Positions 5,755 through 9,600 of a DNA stretch of 9,600 nt are shown one piece after another (the stretch's first letter is position 1; each line of letters begins with the position of its first letter). The DNA is taken from NCBI GenBank assembly GCA_002507085.1, contig DAYW01000007.1, forward strand, positions 45,567-55,166, written 5' to 3'. The DNA comes from an archaeon UBA168. GTDB lineage: Archaea > Thermoproteota > Thermoprotei_A > Marsarchaeales > UBA168. Made by a program: the position numbers and the translations under genes. The notes below the pieces were generated by a model. It was given only the letters and a program-made list of their open reading frames with translations. It ran no database searches and had not been told where the DNA came from.

Positions 5755-6541
5755 CAACAGGCCGCTAACGATCATAAAGCTTGGCGGTAGCGCCATAACC
5801 GTTAAGGGCAGTTATTTTGCGTTAAGGAAAGATGCTCTAAGCGGAATTTCGGAAGAGATAAAGGATTTTTTTAATGAGCGGAGGATGATAATAGTCCACG
5901 GAGGGGGAAGCTTCGGCCATCCCGTTGCCGCGCTTTACTCGCTTCAAAAGGGAAGGAGTTCCAACGCGCCTTCGATGGCGCTTTCGGACGTGGAGGATGC
6001 CATGGCGCGCCTTAACCGGAGCATTGTTGAAGCCCTGCGTGCTGTCGGCCTTCCCGCATTTCCCGTTCAGACGGCAGCGGTATCTAGGGCCGAGGAAGGG
6101 CAACTGCAAGCCATAAATTCGGCCTTTTTTTCTGAGTTGTTGTCTTGGGGTTTGCTTCCAGTTTGTTATGGTTCCTTGGTTTTTGACAACGCCATGGGGT
6201 ATTCTATCGTGTCCGGGGATAACATCTCAGTTGCGCTGGCCTTGCAGCTAAAGGCCTCCTCCATTATATTTATCAGTGACGTGGACGGAATATACGATCG
6301 CGATCCAAAGGCCTATCCAGAGGCCAAGCTCATAAGGGTTTATCACGCCCTAAGCTCCTCGCTGAATGACGATTGGGTTGCGGGCGTACATGATGTAACG
6401 GGAGGGATAGCCAACAAGATCAGATCGGTTGTTCCCGCAGTTAGCGCCGGCATTGAGGTAAGGATAGTGAACGGCCTTAAGAGGGGGCAGGTTTCCTCAG
6501 CGCTTAAAGGCGAAGACGTGGGGACGAAAGTAGTGGCTTAG
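5747..6541 (+). CDS. Isopentenyl phosphate kinase (IPK)
   Basis: Phosphorylates isopentenyl phosphate with ATP to give IPP, the last step of archaeal mevalonate routes. It belongs to the amino-acid kinase fold. From the TTG at 5747 the protein has 264 residues, near the 245-260 of known IPKs. Visible motifs are Lys-Leu-Gly-Gly-Ser (11-15), His-Gly-Gly-Gly-Ser-Phe-Gly-His (51-58), whose first His is the IPK-specific residue that binds the substrate phosphate, Ser-Gly-Asp-Asn (156-159), Ile-Ser-Asp-Val-Asp-Gly-Ile-Tyr (176-183) and Asp-Val-Thr-Gly-Gly (216-220). A TTG at 5720 would add nine residues. I prefer 5747, which overlaps the rps2 stop by 8 nt and gives a typical N-terminus, although its Shine-Dalgarno spacing is not ideal. 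It precedes Idi2 and GGPP synthase in pathway order. No mevalonate kinase gene lies beside it. Confidence 0.9.
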   Translation: MSDNRPLTIIKLGGSAITVKGSYFALRKDALSGISEEIKDFFNERRMIIVHGGGSFGHPVAALYSLQKGRSSNAPSMALSDVEDAMARLNRSIVEALRAVGLPAFPVQTAAVSRAEEGQLQAINSAFFSELLSWGLLPVCYGSLVFDNAMGYSIVSGDNISVALALQLKASSIIFISDVDGIYDRDPKAYPEAKLIRVYHALSSSLNDDWVAGVHDVTGGIANKIRSVVPAVSAGIEVRIVNGLKRGQVSSALKGEDVGTKVVA

Positions 6542-6550
6542 GCGATAAAA

Positions 6551-7618
6551 GTGCAAGACGTCGGAGGAACCGAGAGCAGGAAAAAAGATCACATAAGGAT
6601 CGCGTTGACGTCAAACGTGGTCCCTGAGAGATTCAGAAATCAGTTTGATCAGGTGATGCTTGTTCATGAGGCGCTCCCGAGCATTGGCATTGATGACGTT
6701 AGTACATCAACGCTTGTGTTTGGCAAGAAGCTGGAGGCGCCGATCATAGTCGGTGCCATGACAGGCGGCGCGCCGGGAACCGAGGTGATAAACGGCAACA
6801 TAGCTGAGGCCGTTGAAGAAGCGGGACTTGGCATGGGCGTGGGGAGCCAGAGGGCCGCATTGATGAAGAGTTCCCTTGAGTACACGTTTAGGGTTATAAG
6901 GCGGAAGGCTCCGAACGCCCTTGTGCTTGCAAACTTGGGTGCCTCTAACGTGAGAAAGATGAGCTCTGCCGACCTTAAGAGGGCCGTCGAGATGGTGGAA
7001 GCCGACGCGCTTGAGATACACCTGAACATGCTTCAAGAGCTGCTGCAGCCAGAAGGCGAACCCGATTTCAAGGGGCTTGAGGAGAGGCTGGATGGCATAT
7101 GCGACGAGGTGGGTGTTCCCGTCCTCATAAAGGAGACCGGTTCCGGCATCTCGAGGGATAGCGCATTGAGGCTAAACGGCAGGAAGGTGGCGGGTTTTGA
7201 CGTTGGTGGAGCCGGAGGTACGTCGTTCGCGCTCATAGAGGGAAAGAGAAGGACCGATAACATGGCTGAGGCTTTTTCCGACTGGGGCATACCGACGGTG
7301 GCTTCTGTCATGGAGATCCGGTCGGTTAGCGATAAGCTGATAGTTGCCAGTGGAGGGCTGAGAAACGGCGTTGATGTGGCCAAGTCCATAGCCATAGGGG
7401 CAAATTTGGCGTCATTTGCAAGGCCGGTTTTGCGTCCTGCGGCTAGGTCTTCACAGGACGTCAAGGGGTTCTTGGATCAGGTGAAGTTGCAGCTAAAGAT
7501 GACCATGGTGCTCACTAACTCAAGGGATTTGGAGTCGCTTATGAAGGTCCCCTACGTGCTATTCGGGGACATGGCGGATTGGGCTGAGCAGAGAGGCCTT
7601 ATCTCGAAGGTCCGTTAA
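6551..7618 (+). CDS. fni: Type 2 isopentenyl-diphosphate delta-isomerase (FMN-dependent)
   Basis: Interconverts IPP and DMAPP using reduced FMN and Mg2+; this type has a TIM-barrel fold unrelated to type 1 Idi. The protein has 355 residues, as expected. Motifs are Arg-Lys-Lys-Asp-His (10-14), Gly-Ala-Met-Thr-Gly-Gly (68-73) for FMN, Gly-Ser-Gln-Arg (98-101), the catalytic and metal region His157-Leu-Asn159 with Gln162-Glu163 and Gln-Pro-Glu-Gly (166-169), Lys-Glu-Thr-Gly-Ser-Gly (194-199), Asp-Val-Gly-Gly-Ala-Gly-Gly-Thr (217-224) and the phosphate-binding Ser-Gly-Gly-Leu-Arg-Asn-Gly (267-273). The start is GTG, 9 nt after IPK, with a weak upstream AGGCGAT. It probably shares the IPK transcript. 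Confidence 0.95.
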   Translation: MQDVGGTESRKKDHIRIALTSNVVPERFRNQFDQVMLVHEALPSIGIDDVSTSTLVFGKKLEAPIIVGAMTGGAPGTEVINGNIAEAVEEAGLGMGVGSQRAALMKSSLEYTFRVIRRKAPNALVLANLGASNVRKMSSADLKRAVEMVEADALEIHLNMLQELLQPEGEPDFKGLEERLDGICDEVGVPVLIKETGSGISRDSALRLNGRKVAGFDVGGAGGTSFALIEGKRRTDNMAEAFSDWGIPTVASVMEIRSVSDKLIVASGGLRNGVDVAKSIAIGANLASFARPVLRPAARSSQDVKGFLDQVKLQLKMTMVLTNSRDLESLMKVPYVLFGDMADWAEQRGLISKVR

Positions 7619-7625
7619 TTCGGTA

Positions 7626-7640
7626 AACCCTATATGCGAG
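7626..7640 (+). promoter_or_regulatory. Candidate internal promoter before GGPP synthase
   Basis: The 46-bp gap after the isomerase contains AACCCTATATGCGAG. Its CTATATG core is centred about 32 bp before the GTG at 7665, predicting a transcript with a leader of only a few bases. The gap is the widest in the operon after rps13, and the downstream start lacks a good Shine-Dalgarno sequence; both fit a separate start of transcription. The evidence is suggestive only. Confidence 0.35.
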
Positions 7641-7664
7641 GGTAAGGTAACGCGTGCTTCCCTG

Positions 7665-8627
7665 GTGAGACGTTTGGCAAGCGTTGCCGATGTAGAGCTT
7701 GAGATGAAAAGGGTCCTTTCGCAGGATCCCTCAGAGCTCTTTCAGGCGGCGTGGTACCTCATATCCACAGGAGGAAAGAGGCTGAGGCCCAGACTTTTAT
7801 TGGCATTTAATGACGTTTTCGGTGGGGATCCGGAAAGGGCCATAAGGGCCGCCGCTTCGGTGGAAATGCTTCACAACTTCACGCTCATACATGATGACAT
7901 AATGGACAGGGATGAAACTCGGCACGGCGTTCCAACTACCCACGTTAAGTTTGGTGAGCCCATAGCGATCCTAGCCGGAGACGTTCTTCAATCTGAATCA
8001 CAGCTGGAGATGGCGCGCGCTGTTGAGGGGCTCCCCATGAGAAGGGCGATGGCAGTTCTGAAAAGGCACGCGATAATCACCACAGATATAGCCAGAGGGC
8101 AGACGCTGGACATGCGCTCTGAGCTTATGGATTACGACGGAGTCGGCGTCAGGTTTTACTATGACATGATAAGGCTGAAGACGGCCGTGCTTTTTGCCCA
8201 TGCCTGCTGGACTGGGGCTTACCTTGCGGGGGCCAGCAGCAAGTTTGCAGATGCAGCAAAGTCTTTTGGGCTTAACCTTGGAATGGCATTTCAGATGGCA
8301 GATGACATATTGGGCCTAGTTGGAGATCCGCAGGTAACGGGCAAGCCCGTTGGAAGCGATGTTAGAAACGGCAAGAAGACCCTGCCAATATTGATCGCCA
8401 TAAAAAATCTAAGGGGTTCCGAACGCGGGTCGCTTTTGGAGAAGCTGAAGGCGCGCGATCCATCGGCAGTTGACCTTATAGTAAAGGGAGGGGGTATTGA
8501 AGAGACCAGGAGCTCGATGTCCAAGTTCAAAAGACAGGCGGAAAGCGCCCTTCAGTCAATGCCCAGTGGCCCTGCGCTTGATGAAGTCAGGGCGCTTCTC
8601 TCTTCAGCGGTGGTAAGAGAAAAATGA
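7665..8627 (+). CDS. Geranylgeranyl diphosphate synthase (trans-prenyltransferase)
   Basis: Condenses IPP with allylic diphosphates to the C20 chain used for archaeal ether lipids. The protein has 320 residues. Motifs are Gly-Gly-Lys-Arg-Leu-Arg-Pro (36-42), the first Asp-rich motif DDIMD (77-81) followed by Glu84-Thr-Arg-His-Gly, Lys172-Thr, Gln210 and the second Asp-rich motif DDILG (213-217), and Gly-Lys-Lys-Thr-Leu-Pro (236-241). The last position of the second motif is Gly instead of Asp, a common variant. Phe72, five residues before the first Asp motif, is the bulky chain-length stop described for archaeal type I GGPP synthases, so a C20 product is likely (inference). GTG is the best available start; a TTG at 7674 is the alternative. 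Its stop overlaps the gltX start as ATGA. Confidence 0.93.
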   Translation: MRRLASVADVELEMKRVLSQDPSELFQAAWYLISTGGKRLRPRLLLAFNDVFGGDPERAIRAAASVEMLHNFTLIHDDIMDRDETRHGVPTTHVKFGEPIAILAGDVLQSESQLEMARAVEGLPMRRAMAVLKRHAIITTDIARGQTLDMRSELMDYDGVGVRFYYDMIRLKTAVLFAHACWTGAYLAGASSKFADAAKSFGLNLGMAFQMADDILGLVGDPQVTGKPVGSDVRNGKKTLPILIAIKNLRGSERGSLLEKLKARDPSAVDLIVKGGGIEETRSSMSKFKRQAESALQSMPSGPALDEVRALLSSAVVREK

Positions 8628-9600
8628 GCTTGGATGACGAGATGCTGTTCTTTGCGGTTGAGAATGCCCTGCAGCACGGCAAGGCTCTCCCATCTCCAGT
8701 TATGAACGCTATGCTCTCCGCGCACCCCGAGCTTAGGGGAGAGGCCAAGTCTCTTTACCAGAAGGTCAACGAGATCGTTCGGCAAGTCAATGGCAAGAGC
8801 AGCGCCGAGCTTGTGGAGCTCGAAAAAGAGTTGCTTTCGAGCAACCCTGGTTTGGCGGTCAAAAAGAGGGAGGAAAGCCCTCAGGAGAGGACGTTGCCAC
8901 CTCTGGAAGGAGCCTCTAAAGGTGCTGTGGTTACTCGTTTTGCTCCCAATCCAGACGCTCCAATACACCTTGGGAACGCAAGGGCACTGGTTTTGTCAGC
9001 GGAATACGCCAAGCTTTACGATGGAAAATTCGTGCTGCGCTTTGAGGATACCGACCCTCACGTTAAGCCCCCAATGCCGGAGGCCTATGAGTGGATAAGG
9101 GAAGACGTGAAATGGCTCGGATACAAGTGGGACCTTGAGTGGATTCAGTCGCAGCACTTGTCGAATTACTATGACGCGGTGAGAGAGCTCATAAGAAGGG
9201 AAAAGGCGTACGTGTGCACGTGCTCTGCCGAGCGCTTCCAAGAGCTCAGGAGACTGGGCGAGAGCTGTCCTCACAGGGATGAGAAAGCAGATGAGGCCTT
9301 GGAGCTGTTCGAGCGCATGGTTGCAGGAGAATTCAAAGAAGGCGAGGCCGTGGTAAGGATGAGAACGGACATGAAACATCCTAATCCTGCCCTCAGGGAC
9401 TTCCCATTGATGAGAGTTGTCGATCCCAACGTGCATCCTCATCCTATGCTTAAAAAGCCCACGTGGGCCTTTCCGCTCTACAACCTTTCAGCTGCGGTGG
9501 ATGACCACCTGTTGGGCATAACCCATGTCTTGAGAGGCAAGGAGCACCTAACTAACGAAGAGGCGCAGGCCTACATATATGATGCCATGGGCTGGAAGCG
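8624..9600 (+). CDS. gltX: Glutamyl-tRNA synthetase, archaeal type, C-terminus cut by window edge
   Basis: Class I aminoacyl-tRNA synthetase charging tRNA-Glu. In most archaea, which lack a GlnRS, it also mischarges tRNA-Gln for later amidation (family knowledge). The frame is open from the ATG to the end of the window, 325 codons, so the KMSKS-like loop and the anticodon-binding domain are not seen. Residues 1-95 are a helical N-terminal region typical of archaeal and eukaryotic enzymes. The catalytic domain starts at 104 with Arg-Phe-Ala-Pro-Asn-Pro and a HIGH variant, HLGN (115-118). It continues with Arg-Phe-Glu-Asp-Thr-Asp-Pro (139-145) and Tyr-Asn-Leu-Ser-Ala-Ala-Val-Asp-Asp-His (286-295), then Thr-His-Val-Leu-Arg-Gly-Lys-Glu-His (300-308). 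The start overlaps the GGPP synthase stop (ATGA), with GGTA 8 nt upstream. Confidence 0.95.
   Translation, partial: MSLDDEMLFFAVENALQHGKALPSPVMNAMLSAHPELRGEAKSLYQKVNEIVRQVNGKSSAELVELEKELLSSNPGLAVKKREESPQERTLPPLEGASKGAVVTRFAPNPDAPIHLGNARALVLSAEYAKLYDGKFVLRFEDTDPHVKPPMPEAYEWIREDVKWLGYKWDLEWIQSQHLSNYYDAVRELIRREKAYVCTCSAERFQELRRLGESCPHRDEKADEALELFERMVAGEFKEGEAVVRMRTDMKHPNPALRDFPLMRVVDPNVHPHPMLKKPTWAFPLYNLSAAVDDHLLGITHVLRGKEHLTNEEAQAYIYDAMGWK

Noticed and set aside
7033..7464. Minus-strand open frame of 143 codons opposite the isomerase gene
   Set aside because: It is antisense to well-conserved catalytic regions, and its translation is a serine/proline-rich low-complexity product typical of shadows.
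8552..9442. Minus- and plus-strand open frames of 102-148 codons overlapping gltX
   Set aside because: The gltX frame is continuous and shows GluRS motifs throughout; the others are alternative-frame translations without recognisable domains.

Overview
The window is archaeal and almost entirely coding. The evidence is archaeal-type ribosomal proteins (uS13, uS4, uS11, eL18, uL13, uS9, uS2), the archaeal RNA polymerase subunits Rpo3 and Rpo10, an archaeal isoprenoid-lipid block (isopentenyl phosphate kinase, type 2 IPP isomerase, GGPP synthase), archaeal TATA boxes and an archaeal-type glutamyl-tRNA synthetase. Gene order and frequent AGG/ATA codons fit a member of the TACK group (Thermoproteota or relatives), possibly thermophilic. 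This lineage call is an inference and cannot be fixed from the window alone.

Left part (1-1367): a small heat-shock protein gene on the minus strand, cut by the window edge, diverges from a plus-strand gene for an HTH-ACT regulator. The space between them holds two promoters. The heat-shock promoter carries a perfect 17-bp palindrome just downstream of its TATA box, placed like an operator. A 192-bp gap after the regulator holds the promoter of the long operon and no gene that I can see.

Centre (1368-5754): a tightly packed operon rps13-rps4-rps11-rpo3-rpl18e-rpl13-rps9-rpo10-rps2. Junctions are overlaps or gaps of 0-21 nt, and several stop codons lie inside the next gene's Shine-Dalgarno sequence. 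Most starts sit 7-8 nt after a GGTG-like core, and I used this to choose starts. Two points stand out. Rpo3 carries two complete 4Fe-4S motifs. Rpo10 has no ATG, GTG or TTG in frame at its expected N-terminus; an ACG occupies the start position instead.

Right part (5747-9600): IPK, Idi2 and GGPP synthase lie in pathway order. IPK makes IPP, Idi2 equilibrates IPP with DMAPP, and GGPP synthase condenses them to the C20 precursor of archaeal membrane lipids. GluRS follows with an ATGA overlap and runs off the window. Growth-linked translation and transcription genes and membrane-lipid synthesis thus appear to share one long transcription unit, possibly boosted by an internal promoter before GGPP synthase.

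The region is housekeeping. I see no mobile element, CRISPR array, tRNA, rRNA or defence-type novelty.
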